Positions 1 through 6,329 of a stretch of DNA of 7,099 bases are shown here, in pieces; within the stretch, counting starts at the first letter, position 1; every line of letters begins with the position of its first letter. The notes beneath the pieces are model-generated. The model did no database searches, was not told where the DNA came from, and saw nothing but the letters and a program-made list of their open reading frames with translations. This DNA comes from Treponema sp. (GTDB lineage: Bacteria; Spirochaetota; Spirochaetia; Treponematales; Breznakiellaceae). The position numbers were made by a program, and so were the translations under genes. The stretch spans positions 1-7,099 of the forward strand of contig JAISYA010000136.1 in the NCBI GenBank assembly GCA_031270205.1, given 5' to 3'.

Positions 1-1302
1 TGACCAGCCGTTGTTTTCGGGGGCGGAGGGCTTCCAGCCCGCCCCTCCGGCGCTGATGCTGTAGCTCTTGCCGTCAGTGCCCGCGCTTCCCGCGCCGCCT
101 CCGCCTCCGCCTCCGTCAGTCAGGCTTCCGCCGCCGGATCCCAGCCCGCCATTATTGCCCTTCATGCCGCTATCGATACTCTGGCTGTTTCCGGAGGTGT
201 TTGATTTACCCGCGCCGCCGGCGCCGTAGCTGCTATTTGGACCAGCGCTGCCGCCCCCGCCGGATCCGCCGGGTCTGCCGTTCTTCAGGTGGATTGCGCC
301 GCCCCCGCCCCCGCCGGAAACGGCAATAGTCCCGATAAAGGAATATCCGCCGTCACCGCCCGGAGACTGTGATGCGCCCGCCGCCCCGCCTGCTCCGACC
401 GTGACCGTCACGGAACCGCCGGACAGCGCAAGGGTTTCCCCGGCTTTATACAGCAGCCCTCCCGCGCCGCCGCCGCCCGGAAAGTCCCTCGCGTCTACTC
501 CTGAGCCGCCCGAACCGCCGCCCCCGGCCACGATGAGGTAGTCGGCAATGACGGACGGCGTAGCGGGATCATTGAACGCCAGGGTTCCCGACGTCTTGAA
601 GATATGCGTTTCGTAGTAATAGCCCGGAACCTCGGTCCACAGCATGCTGACATCGCCCCCGGACGCCAGGGGCAGTATATGCTTGGTATCGGGGAAGACG
701 ATGGAAACCTCGGCCTGGACGGGGTTCGCTTCCGTTATGTTCACCGCGGCCGCCTTGGTATGGATAACCGCAAGCCCGCCGGGGAAGACATAGCCCGTCA
801 CGGGGAACAGCGTTACCTTCGCCGTATACACCGTGTCCTTCAGGAAAAACCCGTCCGGCGCCGTCACGCCGGGTTCCCATTCCACGGTCCCGTAGCAGGC
901 GGCGGTGCGGAAATTGCGTACCGGCTGGCCCATTATCACCGGCTGGCGGATGTACGCGGTAAGGTCGATGGGGGAGCTTACCGGCTCGCCCGGCCCGGTC
1001 GCCGGAAAGACGATGGTTACCACGCCGGAGTCCGCGTTGTTGGAGACGCCGGTGGACGCCGCCCAGTGCCTAAAGGCGTCCTGGACCACGCCGTTAAAGG
1101 TCCGGCCGCTGGCCGCCTGCATCGTTACCGTTGCCGTGTACACCGCGCTTGGCCGGAAGACCCCGTTGTGCGGGCCGCCGCCGGAAGACCAGCTTACCAC
1201 GCCGGTATACTGCGGCCCGGCCAGGGAGAGCGCCGGAATCCCGCCGGTTTCAGGCGCGGGCACGTAAAAGGTAAGGTTCAGGTCGTCTACCGGCAGGGCG
1301 TT
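1..1302 (-). pseudogene. Continuation of the modular lipoprotein after the in-frame stop: repeat modules 2 and 3, then a glycine-rich domain (runs off the left edge)
   Basis: The frame of the upstream lipoprotein continues without another stop for 434 codons to base 1. Module 2 (about 1284-1000) repeats the landmarks of module 1: DLNLTF, VPAP, AGPQY, GGGPHNG, VYTA, TFNGV, closing VTIVFP. Module 3 (about 972-679) is more diverged but keeps VYTAKVTL, TGY and SIVFP. A linker with YYYETHIF and TLAFND leads into a glycine-rich domain from about 540 to the edge, opening with DYLIVAGGGG and containing GGGGAGG and VTVTVGAGG, which resembles the glycine-rich domain (Gly_rich_2 type) of bacterial surface proteins. 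No start codon with a ribosome binding site lies near the stop, and module 2 begins immediately after it, so independent translation is not supported. It could be a pseudogene tail, a readthrough extension, or an artefact of one base error. The true C-terminus is outside the window. Confidence 0.65.
97..114. repeat. Hexanucleotide tandem repeat (GCCTCC)x3
   Basis: Three perfect copies of GCCTCC, encoding Gly-Gly on the minus strand inside the glycine-rich domain. Slippage would add or remove two glycines without breaking the frame, so it could allow length variation only. Confidence 0.6.
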
Positions 1303-1788
1303 TTACGCCGGGGCAAACTCGATGATTACCAGGAGCGCCGTCCCCTCTCCCGCCGCGTTGCGTACGGCCGCGCCCGCCCCTCCCAGGTGGGCAAAAGAAT
1401 TCTCCGCCACGCCGTCAAACGTCCAGCCTGCGGCGGCAACAATATTCACCAGCGCCGTGTACGCCGTACCCGTTACAAAGGGGCCGTTGTGCGCCCCGCC
1501 GCCGGAGACGGACCAGTCCACCCGCCCCTCGTACTGCGGCCCGGCGAAGGAGCGCACCGGGGTCTCGCCGCCGTAGGGCGCGGGCACGTTGTAGGTCAGG
1601 GCCAAATCGTTTACCCTCTGCAGCGCGGCGCTCTGGGGCGTCTGGGGCGCGGACGCGGAACTCTGGTTCTGGTTCTTGTCGTCATCCTCCCGGTACCATT
1701 CCGAGATAATGGGATTTTTGCAGGCGGCGAAGGCCAGCAGCAGCGCGCAGAGCGCGGGGAACAGGCGGCGGGCAGGCGTTTTGTACAT
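1303..1788 (-). CDS. Modular lipoprotein, N-terminal part (signal peptide plus one repeat module), ended by an in-frame TAA
   Basis: 161-residue product. The start is the ATG at 1788, with AAGGAG about nine bases upstream; the earlier in-frame ATG at 1929 lies inside the -35 box and is not credible. Residues 1-23 form a lipoprotein signal: basic start (KTPARR), hydrophobic stretch, then LAFAAC with Cys23 as the likely lipidated residue (Phe at -3, a relaxed spirochaetal lipobox). Residues 24-60 are a polar Asp/Gln/Ser-rich tether. Residues 61-161 form one beta-rich module with landmarks DLALTY, VPAP, AGPQY, GGGAHNG, AYTA and a closing VIIEF. The same landmarks recur twice more in the frame after the stop, so this is most likely the front of a larger surface protein. 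Function unknown; the modules resemble Ig-like or adhesin-type repeats. If translation does stop here, the product is still a tidy one-module lipoprotein. Confidence 0.75.
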   Translation of the reverse strand: MYKTPARRLFPALCALLLAFAACKNPIISEWYREDDDKNQNQSSASAPQTPQSAALQRVNDLALTYNVPAPYGGETPVRSFAGPQYEGRVDWSVSGGGAHNGPFVTGTAYTALVNIVAAAGWTFDGVAENSFAHLGGAGAAVRNAAGEGTALLVIIEFAPA

Positions 1789-1900
1789 GGTATATTTCTC
1801 CTTATATACAGGGGAGGGCGTTGCCAGGAGGCCGGTAAGCGGGAGGGTAACGGAGCGAGAAGCGATTTCGTTTGGTAACGCGGGTATATTCACATGAATA

Positions 1901-1929
1901 ACTATAAGACAGCTATGGCCCGCTGTCAA
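1901..1929 (-). promoter_or_regulatory. Strong sigma-70-like promoter of the modular lipoprotein gene
   Basis: On the minus strand a perfect TTGACA (1929-1924) is followed after exactly 17 bases by TATAGT (1906-1901). Transcription would begin near 1894, giving a leader of about 105 bases before the ATG at 1788. This is the best consensus promoter in the window and suggests that the gene is, or recently was, well expressed. I see no recognisable riboswitch in the leader. Confidence 0.75.
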
Positions 1930-1967
1930 GGACCGGGGCGGTAAACGCCTGGAAATGGAGCGGACGG

Positions 1968-2013
1968 AAAAACCACGGGCAGCGCGGCCGAAAGCGAAGA
2001 TTGCAAAGCGTGG
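1968..2013 (-). terminator. Possible weak terminator after the ruvA-nnr gene run
   Basis: Directly after the stop codon of the membrane protein gene, the minus strand has CCACG (2013-2009) pairing with CGTGG (1977-1973), followed by TTTTT (1972-1968). The stem is only 5 bp and encloses a 31-base GC-rich loop that may fold further, so this is a marginal intrinsic terminator. The rest of the 1789-2013 gap holds the promoter and leader of the modular lipoprotein gene. Confidence 0.3.
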
Positions 2014-2652
2014 TTAATTCTTCATTACTTCTTTTGCCTTTATCTTGAGGCTGAGGGTGTCCTTCTCGGTCTGTAGTACCATGACCAGTTCGGCGGAATC
2101 AAAGGGAACGGAAAAGCGGTATTCTTCCGCGCTTTCCAGGCTGAAAAAAACGCGGTGGTAAAAGACCGGCGGAGCCTCGGCATTTGAACCTGTATTGGCC
2201 GGAGAAACGGCCATGTCCACAGCGCCGGTGTAGGCGTCGTCTCCGGCGAAGAGGCCGGTTTTTTTTATCGTTTTTTTCAGCGTTACCATGACCGCGCCGT
2301 CGTAGCTGTCCGCCTGTATGAAGAGGCTGTTACCGGCAAGGGAATAGGCGGCGCCGGTATACCCCAGAATCGACAGGGTGAGCATCGCTACGCATATCAG
2401 CACTATGGAGCCGAACATCATTGCCCGCGGCTTACTGCCGATGAGGGGCCGCAGCAGGTTAAAACGGCGGGGCGGCTCTTCTGTGTACAGGTCTCTTACC
2501 GAGCGGGGGGCTTTTCCCAGGCGGCGGTCGCGGGAGTAATGGAAGATAAGCTGGTCACTGTCGGCCCGTTTGCTCAGTTTGTAGCCGGCGTTGGGCCGGC
2601 GTCTTTGCGGCGTATCAGGAGAGGGTTCCTGGGTATTGGTTTCGTCACTCAT
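2014..2652 (-). CDS. Single-pass membrane protein of unknown function
   Basis: 212 residues. Residues 1-75 are polar and rich in Arg, Pro and Ser, with a notable stretch RRLGKAPRSVRDLY (43-56). Residues about 77-98 form one hydrophobic helix (FGSIVLICVAMLTLSILGY). Residues 99-212 look like a beta-rich domain that would lie outside the inner membrane, given the positive charges before the helix. I do not recognise the family; it is probably a lineage-specific spirochaete protein. It is the last gene of the minus-strand run, and its ATG overlaps the nnr stop codon (ATGA at 2652-2649). No Shine-Dalgarno sequence precedes it, so translation probably depends on coupling to nnr, although TATAAT sits directly before the ATG. 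Two runs of A (7 and 8 on the coding strand, 2277-2271 and 2266-2259) encode KKTIKKT. Confidence 0.85.
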   Translation of the reverse strand: MSDETNTQEPSPDTPQRRRPNAGYKLSKRADSDQLIFHYSRDRRLGKAPRSVRDLYTEEPPRRFNLLRPLIGSKPRAMMFGSIVLICVAMLTLSILGYTGAAYSLAGNSLFIQADSYDGAVMVTLKKTIKKTGLFAGDDAYTGAVDMAVSPANTGSNAEAPPVFYHRVFFSLESAEEYRFSVPFDSAELVMVLQTEKDTLSLKIKAKEVMKN

Positions 2653-4280
2653 ATTATAGTATCGTCTTTGTTCGTGTCGTTTGTGAGGGCTGCGGGAAGC
2701 CAGGCTTTACCTGCTATTGATGCCGCCGCGCCGGCCAGGCCGGAGGGATCGATAAATCTGCCGGCGGCTTCAGGCGACCGGGCGGCTTCCATGAGCAGGG
2801 CTGCCGCGGCGCAGGCGCAGACATAGCCGTCAAAGGCGCGCTGTTTTCCGGCGGCGCGCAGGCGGGCGGCCAGCGCGGCGCAGATACCGGCCAGCACGTC
2901 GCCGGAGCCGCCCGCCGCCAGGACGGGGGCCATGCCGTCAATTATTCCCAGCCTGCCGTCGGGGGCCGCCGCGTACAATACGTGGCTCTTGAACAGAATA
3001 TGCGCGTTTTTTTCTTTGGCGAAACGCCGCAATACCGGCGCGGGGCCGGCGAGGATTTCCTCTTTGGGAAGACCGGCCCAGGCGGCGAATTCTCCGGCGT
3101 GGGGGGTGAGTATCGCGCAGCCGTGAAAAGTCAGGCCTTTGGCAAGGTGAACCGCGTCGGCGTCAAGGATAAGGGGGACGCCCTGTTCCTCAAGGGGCAG
3201 GCATTGTTCCAGGAGCGCGGCCCGGTCTTGCCCCCTGCCCCAGCCCGGCCCCAGGAGTACAGCGTCCGGCTGAAAGCGGCCGGAGGTCCCGCCGGGAGCA
3301 GCGCCGCCGGGCGCAACCATGATGCCCGTGGCGGCCGGAGCGAGAATAGGATACAGCGAATCGTCCACGATGAGCCGGACCAGGCCTGCCCCGGCGGCCT
3401 GCGCGCCCCGCGCTGCAAGCCGCGCCGCTCCCGCCGTACCCGTTGCCCCGGCCCGGATTTCAACAAGGCCCCGCTCATACTTGTACATGTCGGCCCGTAT
3501 CTCCGGAAGGCGGCGGGCGGCATCCTGCCAGGAAAGCCGCTCGGCGTCCCGGTATTTTTCGATAAGCGCGGGGGGAAAGATTCCCCCCACCGGAAGGATT
3601 CTTCCCGCGCGGGAACGGACCGCCGGTGTATACAGGCAGCGCTTTTGGGGTTCAATCGCCAGGGTGGCGTCCGCCGCGAGAAGCGGCATACCGGGCCGCC
3701 ATTCATCAAAATTACCCGAAGGCACGTCAATTGAAACCACCAGCGGATGGCCCGGCGGGCCGTCCGCACAGGGGTCTTCCCTCAGCCTGTTCACCGCTTC
3801 GGCCATTTCCAGCGCCTTCCCCCCAAGGGGACCCCGGAGACCCGTGCCGGCAATGCCGTCGATGATAATGTCCGCCCCGGAAAGCGCGGCCTCTTCCCCG
3901 TCCCAGGCCCTTACGGAGACGCCCATTTTTTGGATTGCCAGCAAAGCCGCTGACAGAGGAGTTTCCCCTTCGGCGGGAAGGCGGCTAAGCAGTACCAGGA
4001 CGCTGGCAAGATCGGCGCGGCCGCCCAGTAAAAGGGCGCGCAACATGACCAGGGCGTCGGCGGCGTTATTGCCGCTTCCGGCCAGAACGGTAATTTTCGG
4101 CGCTTTGGCCGCGGGCCGCGATCCGGCGGAAGGGCGGGCAAAAAAGCGGGGAAAGGCTTTGACTAACACGGCGGCGCAGGCCCTGCCCGCGGCCTCTACC
4201 AGGGCAAAGGGATTAAGACCCCATTCGGCGGCTTCCCCGTCCAGAAGACGGACCTTTTCGGCCAACACAAGCGAACTCAC
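2649..4280 (-). CDS. nnr: Bifunctional NAD(P)H-hydrate repair enzyme: epimerase plus ADP/ATP-dependent dehydratase
   Basis: Repairs NADH and NADPH damaged by hydration: the N-terminal YjeF domain epimerises R- and S-NAD(P)HX, and the C-terminal ribokinase-fold domain dehydrates S-NAD(P)HX using a nucleotide. I choose the GTG at 4280 (543 residues): it overlaps the upstream stop as GTGA and has GGGAGG four bases before it. An in-frame ATG at 4313 lies inside the upstream gene. N-terminal domain, about 1-240: AGSGNNAADAL (67-77), IIIDGIAGTG (138-147), SIDVPSG (183-189). C-terminal domain, about 265-525: QAAGAGLVRL, LLGPGWGRGQD (342-352), LILDADAV (370-377), LTPHAGEF (391-398), Lys431, and the signature GGSGDVLAG (457-465) with the likely catalytic Asp461. 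The usual epimerase motif GNNGGDG reads GNNAADA here, so the Asp is kept but the glycines are replaced. Length is normal for the fused form. Cytoplasmic. Confidence 0.93.
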   Translation of the reverse strand: MSSLVLAEKVRLLDGEAAEWGLNPFALVEAAGRACAAVLVKAFPRFFARPSAGSRPAAKAPKITVLAGSGNNAADALVMLRALLLGGRADLASVLVLLSRLPAEGETPLSAALLAIQKMGVSVRAWDGEEAALSGADIIIDGIAGTGLRGPLGGKALEMAEAVNRLREDPCADGPPGHPLVVSIDVPSGNFDEWRPGMPLLAADATLAIEPQKRCLYTPAVRSRAGRILPVGGIFPPALIEKYRDAERLSWQDAARRLPEIRADMYKYERGLVEIRAGATGTAGAARLAARGAQAAGAGLVRLIVDDSLYPILAPAATGIMVAPGGAAPGGTSGRFQPDAVLLGPGWGRGQDRAALLEQCLPLEEQGVPLILDADAVHLAKGLTFHGCAILTPHAGEFAAWAGLPKEEILAGPAPVLRRFAKEKNAHILFKSHVLYAAAPDGRLGIIDGMAPVLAAGGSGDVLAGICAALAARLRAAGKQRAFDGYVCACAAAALLMEAARSPEAAGRFIDPSGLAGAAASIAGKAWLPAALTNDTNKDDTII

Positions 4281-5476
4281 GGCGCCTCCCCGACAAAGGA
4301 GTCCGTGCGCCACCAGACAAGTTTGACCTTTTCGTTCACGAGCAGGGCGGAAATAATCCCCTCGGCGGAAAGATGAAAATCGTTGAATTGCAGTTCTTCA
4401 TCATCCACCCTGATATAGCCCCGGCGCTGTTCTTTTGATTCGGTATCCAAAAACAAAATGGAATAGCCGCGTTCAACGGGAAAATAGAGAAAAACCTTTC
4501 CGTCACGGAGCACCCCCATCATGGAATATAGCATTCTGGCCGTAAGGGTACGCCCGTTTTCGGTAACGGGATATTCAAAAAGGGGAACTTCGATGTAACT
4601 CAAATAAGAACCGTCTTCCACGTCCAATATCCAGATCACCGAACTGTCCGGTTCACTGCCGGTACGGGTATTGGTGGATTCGTCAAAAGTATCACGGTAG
4701 TAGTCCACCTTGATAAAAAGCCTTTTGGCGTCCGGCGCGGCCATTATGCTGTCCACGGAGGAAACCCCGGCGGGCCAGCCCGGCGGCGAAGGTATGGCGC
4801 TGTTTTTAAGCTGCACCAGGTTGAGCAGCGTCCCCGAAGAGCTGTACCAGTAAATATTCCAGCCCTGCGGGGTACGGCAGACCGCGGCGAGTTCGTTCCG
4901 TATCGAGGTGTACAGTCCCGTTATCAGCGGAAAGGGGCTGCCCCCTATGCCCTCCTGTCCAAGGTATTCGATAAAACGTCCGTCCGCGTCAAAATGAATA
5001 ATAATGCCGTCCAGCAGCACTTCGTTCTCCGTGTCAAAGCGGCGCTGTTCGTGGCCCAGGCGGTCCCCGGCATAAATGTGCTTGCGGGAATCCACGGCAA
5101 TCACCCCCGGCGCCCGCAGGGGATACGAAAAGGCCCAGCGGGTTACCTGGGCGCTGTCTTCGATGTTGGTCTTAAGGCTCGCCGGCTGGGGGTTCGTTTC
5201 CTCGTTGTAGATCATAAAGAGGAGGTCCCCGTAGGAATTGTAACGGACAATTTTCCCGCCGTTTCCGTCGGCTATATAAAACAGCCCGTCCCGCATGGCA
5301 AAATCGGCGCGCTTAACGCCGCTGTCCCCCTCAAGTTTGTACATCGCTATCTGATCTTCCATCGGGCCGATGTCAAGGGAAAAAAGATCCTCCCGTTCTA
5401 TGGAACTGATATCCGCCCCGGAACAGGCGCAAAAAACGAGGAAAAGCGCCGCCGGAAGCGGCCAAAGGAACTTCAT
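4277..5476 (-). CDS. Probable lipoprotein with beta-propeller-like repeats (LIC_12708-like spirochaete family)
   Basis: 399 residues from the ATG at 5476. I prefer this start because the signal peptide begins there (MKF, a hydrophobic stretch, then LVFCACSG with Cys18 as the likely lipidated residue); the in-frame GTG at 5521 would add 15 residues ahead of the signal. The mature protein has recurring strands of propeller type: RDGLFYIADGNGGKIVRYNS (near 63-82), APGVIAVDSRKHIYAGDR, HFDADGRFIEYLG, WILDVEDGSYLSYIEV and DGKVFLYFPV. These resemble NHL/WD-like blades and suggest a six- or seven-bladed propeller in the periplasm or on the outer membrane. I recall a spirochaete family named after LIC_12708 with this layout, but I cannot confirm membership. 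Role unknown. The gene lies 48 bases after ruvA and overlaps nnr by four bases. No Shine-Dalgarno sequence is visible. Confidence 0.85.
   Translation of the reverse strand: MKFLWPLPAALFLVFCACSGADISSIEREDLFSLDIGPMEDQIAMYKLEGDSGVKRADFAMRDGLFYIADGNGGKIVRYNSYGDLLFMIYNEETNPQPASLKTNIEDSAQVTRWAFSYPLRAPGVIAVDSRKHIYAGDRLGHEQRRFDTENEVLLDGIIIHFDADGRFIEYLGQEGIGGSPFPLITGLYTSIRNELAAVCRTPQGWNIYWYSSSGTLLNLVQLKNSAIPSPPGWPAGVSSVDSIMAAPDAKRLFIKVDYYRDTFDESTNTRTGSEPDSSVIWILDVEDGSYLSYIEVPLFEYPVTENGRTLTARMLYSMMGVLRDGKVFLYFPVERGYSILFLDTESKEQRRGYIRVDDEELQFNDFHLSAEGIISALLVNEKVKLVWWRTDSFVGEAP
4281..4291 (-). promoter_or_regulatory. Ribosome binding site that decides the nnr start
   Basis: The minus strand reads GGGGAGGCGCC directly before the GTG at 4280. 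The GGGAGG core (4290-4285) is four bases from the start and lies within the last codons of the upstream lipoprotein gene. This supports the GTG start and translational coupling through the GTGA overlap. Confidence 0.7.
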
Positions 5477-5482
5477 ATTTAT

Positions 5483-5511
5483 AGTATGAAAAAAACGCGG
5501 TAAACAATCAA
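5483..5511 (-). promoter_or_regulatory. Possible internal promoter placing transcription start at the ATG of the propeller lipoprotein gene
   Basis: On the minus strand TTGATT (5511-5506) is followed after 17 bases by CATACT (5488-5483), then six bases (ATAAAT), then the ATG at 5476. Each box matches consensus at four of six positions. A start six or seven bases after the -10 box would fall on the ATG, giving a leaderless mRNA, which would fit the missing Shine-Dalgarno sequence. The alternative is plain readthrough from ruvA. Confidence 0.4.
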
Positions 5512-5524
5512 CATCCCGCACCAG

Positions 5525-6118
5525 CTACGAGCCGCTTAAATAAACGATGGCTTCCTTGAAGAGCTGTTTTTCCCTTTCCGCCGGGGCAAGTCCGGGGGGA
5601 AGAGCGGCCTCGGCTTTGGCAACGGCCTCCGCCGCGGAGCGCTTTTCGTAGCCCATTTCGGCCAGAGCCTCGACCAGATCGCTGTAGGGCGAGGCGGACG
5701 CCGAATCCGCCGGCGCATGGGCCAGCTTACCTTTGAGGGAAAGGAGCATCCGCTGGGCGGTTTTTTTCCCCAGGCCGGGTACCGCCTCAAGCCGGGCAAG
5801 GTCCCCGGCTTCAAGGGTATGCTCAAGATCTTCCTGCCCGATGCCGCCCATGATTTTCAGCGCCCCCTTGGGCCCTATTCCCTCAACCTTGATCAGTTCC
5901 AGAAACGTATTCCGCCTGACCTCACCGGCAAAGCCGAAAAGCCGCATCTGGTCTTCCCGGTGGTAAAGCCAGGTAAAAACCCGGCATTCCCCGCCGGCGG
6001 ACGGCAGATTTTCAATATCGTTTGCGGGCATGGCGATTTCCCATTCCACTCCGCCGGTTAAAAGGTACAGCGCCTCGCCGTCTTTTCCGCCGACCGTTCC
6101 CCTTATACTGTTAAACAT
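5525..6118 (-). CDS. ruvA: Holliday junction branch migration complex subunit RuvA
   Basis: 197 residues, normal for RuvA. RuvA tetramers bind four-way DNA junctions and load the RuvB helicase for branch migration in recombinational repair; RuvC then cuts the junction. All three domains are visible. The OB-fold (about 1-63) opens MFNSIRG, replacing the common MIGxLRG, and contains HREDQMRLFGF (53-63), in which Glu55 and Asp56 correspond to the acidic pin. Domain II has two helix-hairpin-helix motifs, LIKVEGIGPKGALKI (75-89) and LEAVPGLGKKTAQRM (110-124). A flexible Ala/Ser/Pro-rich linker (about 134-145) leads to the RuvB-binding domain III (about 146-197, DLVEALAEMGY). It is the first gene of the minus-strand run. 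ruvB and ruvC are not in this window. The ATG at 6118 has no Shine-Dalgarno sequence at normal distance; see the promoter entry. Confidence 0.97.
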   Translation of the reverse strand: MFNSIRGTVGGKDGEALYLLTGGVEWEIAMPANDIENLPSAGGECRVFTWLYHREDQMRLFGFAGEVRRNTFLELIKVEGIGPKGALKIMGGIGQEDLEHTLEAGDLARLEAVPGLGKKTAQRMLLSLKGKLAHAPADSASASPYSDLVEALAEMGYEKRSAAEAVAKAEAALPPGLAPAEREKQLFKEAIVYLSGS

Positions 6119-6134
6119 GGGGCAAGTATAGCAT
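6111..6134 (-). other. Seven-codon upstream ORF overlapping the ruvA start (alternative reading)
   Basis: An ATG at 6134 opens a small frame, M-L-Y-L-P-H-V-stop, ending at 6111 inside ruvA in another frame. It has GGGGG (6145-6141) six bases upstream, a better ribosome site than ruvA itself has. If transcription began upstream, this could couple translation into ruvA. It conflicts with the leaderless model, because the predicted -10 box lies inside this ORF. Confidence 0.2.
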
Positions 6135-6152
6135 TTTTTACCCCCTGGTAAA
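6125..6152 (-). promoter_or_regulatory. Promoter of ruvA with extended -10 box, predicted to give a leaderless mRNA
   Basis: On the minus strand TTTACC (6152-6147) is followed after 16 bases by TATACT (6130-6125), with an extended TG-C just before the -10 box. Only six bases (TGCCCC) separate the -10 box from the ruvA ATG, so transcription is predicted to begin at or next to the A of the ATG. I see no better promoter further upstream on this strand. Confidence 0.6.
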
Positions 6153-6250
6153 AGGAATTTCCCCGGTTTTTCGATGTTTTTCCCGCTTTTTGCCTGTCGC
6201 TCCGTATGCTAATTTTCCGTAAAAATTCGTAAAAAAAACAAAAAAAGGTA

Positions 6251-6280
6251 TTCCCAAATAACGATGAATCATGCTAGAAT
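6251..6280 (+). promoter_or_regulatory. Promoter of the secreted protein gene
   Basis: TTCCCA (6251-6256) is followed after 18 bases by TAGAAT (6275-6280), with an extended TG-C (6272-6274). The -35 box matches at four of six positions. An A/T-rich stretch (about 6211-6250) with a near-direct repeat TTCCGTAAAAA / TTCGTAAAAA lies just upstream and could act as an UP element. Transcription would begin near 6287, leaving a leader of about 57 bases that carries the stem-loop at 6311-6329. Confidence 0.55.
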
Positions 6281-6310
6281 ATCTTTGTACTTTAATACAC
6301 TATACAAAAA

Positions 6311-6329
6311 CCCGCTCCGGAAGAGCGGG
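6311..6329 (+). promoter_or_regulatory. Stem-loop in the leader of the secreted protein gene; terminator-shaped on the minus strand
   Basis: CCCGCTC (6311-6317) pairs perfectly with GAGCGGG (6323-6329) around a five-base loop. On the plus strand it would sit in the 5' leader, three bases before the ribosome site AAGGGGG (6333-6339), and could protect the mRNA or influence translation. Read on the minus strand, the same 7-bp GC stem is followed by TTTTT (6310-6306), the form of an intrinsic terminator. There it would stop antisense transcription before it reaches ruvA. Confidence 0.5.

Noticed and set aside
604..1878. Long plus-strand ORF (424 codons) opposite the modular lipoprotein
   Set aside because: Its translation is Arg/Gly/His-rich low-complexity sequence with no motif, and it runs antisense across the lipoprotein promoter. 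The minus-strand frame shows real repeated modules and a signal peptide.
1789..1893. Riboswitch or structured RNA in the 105-base leader of the modular lipoprotein
   Set aside because: No known riboswitch core, T-box or long stem could be recognised. It appears to be an ordinary leader.
1789..1929. Extended N-terminus of the modular lipoprotein from the ATG at 1929
   Set aside because: That ATG overlaps the -35 box, has no ribosome site, and would put 47 residues before the signal peptide. The ATG at 1788 has AAGGAG at good distance.
4281..4313. nnr start at the ATG at 4313
   Set aside because: It would overlap the upstream gene by 37 bases and adds residues not typical of the family. The GTG at 4280 has GGGAGG upstream and forms a GTGA overlap.
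3319..4326. Long plus-strand ORF (335 codons) opposite nnr
   Set aside because: It is antisense to a clearly recognised enzyme gene, lacks any family motif, and its Ala/Arg/Pro/Ser-rich translation is typical of an open shadow frame in GC-rich coding DNA.
6285..6306. Second promoter TTGTAC...TATACA before the secreted protein gene
   Set aside because: The two boxes are only 10 bases apart, which is too short for a sigma-70 promoter. The extended TAGAAT upstream is better.
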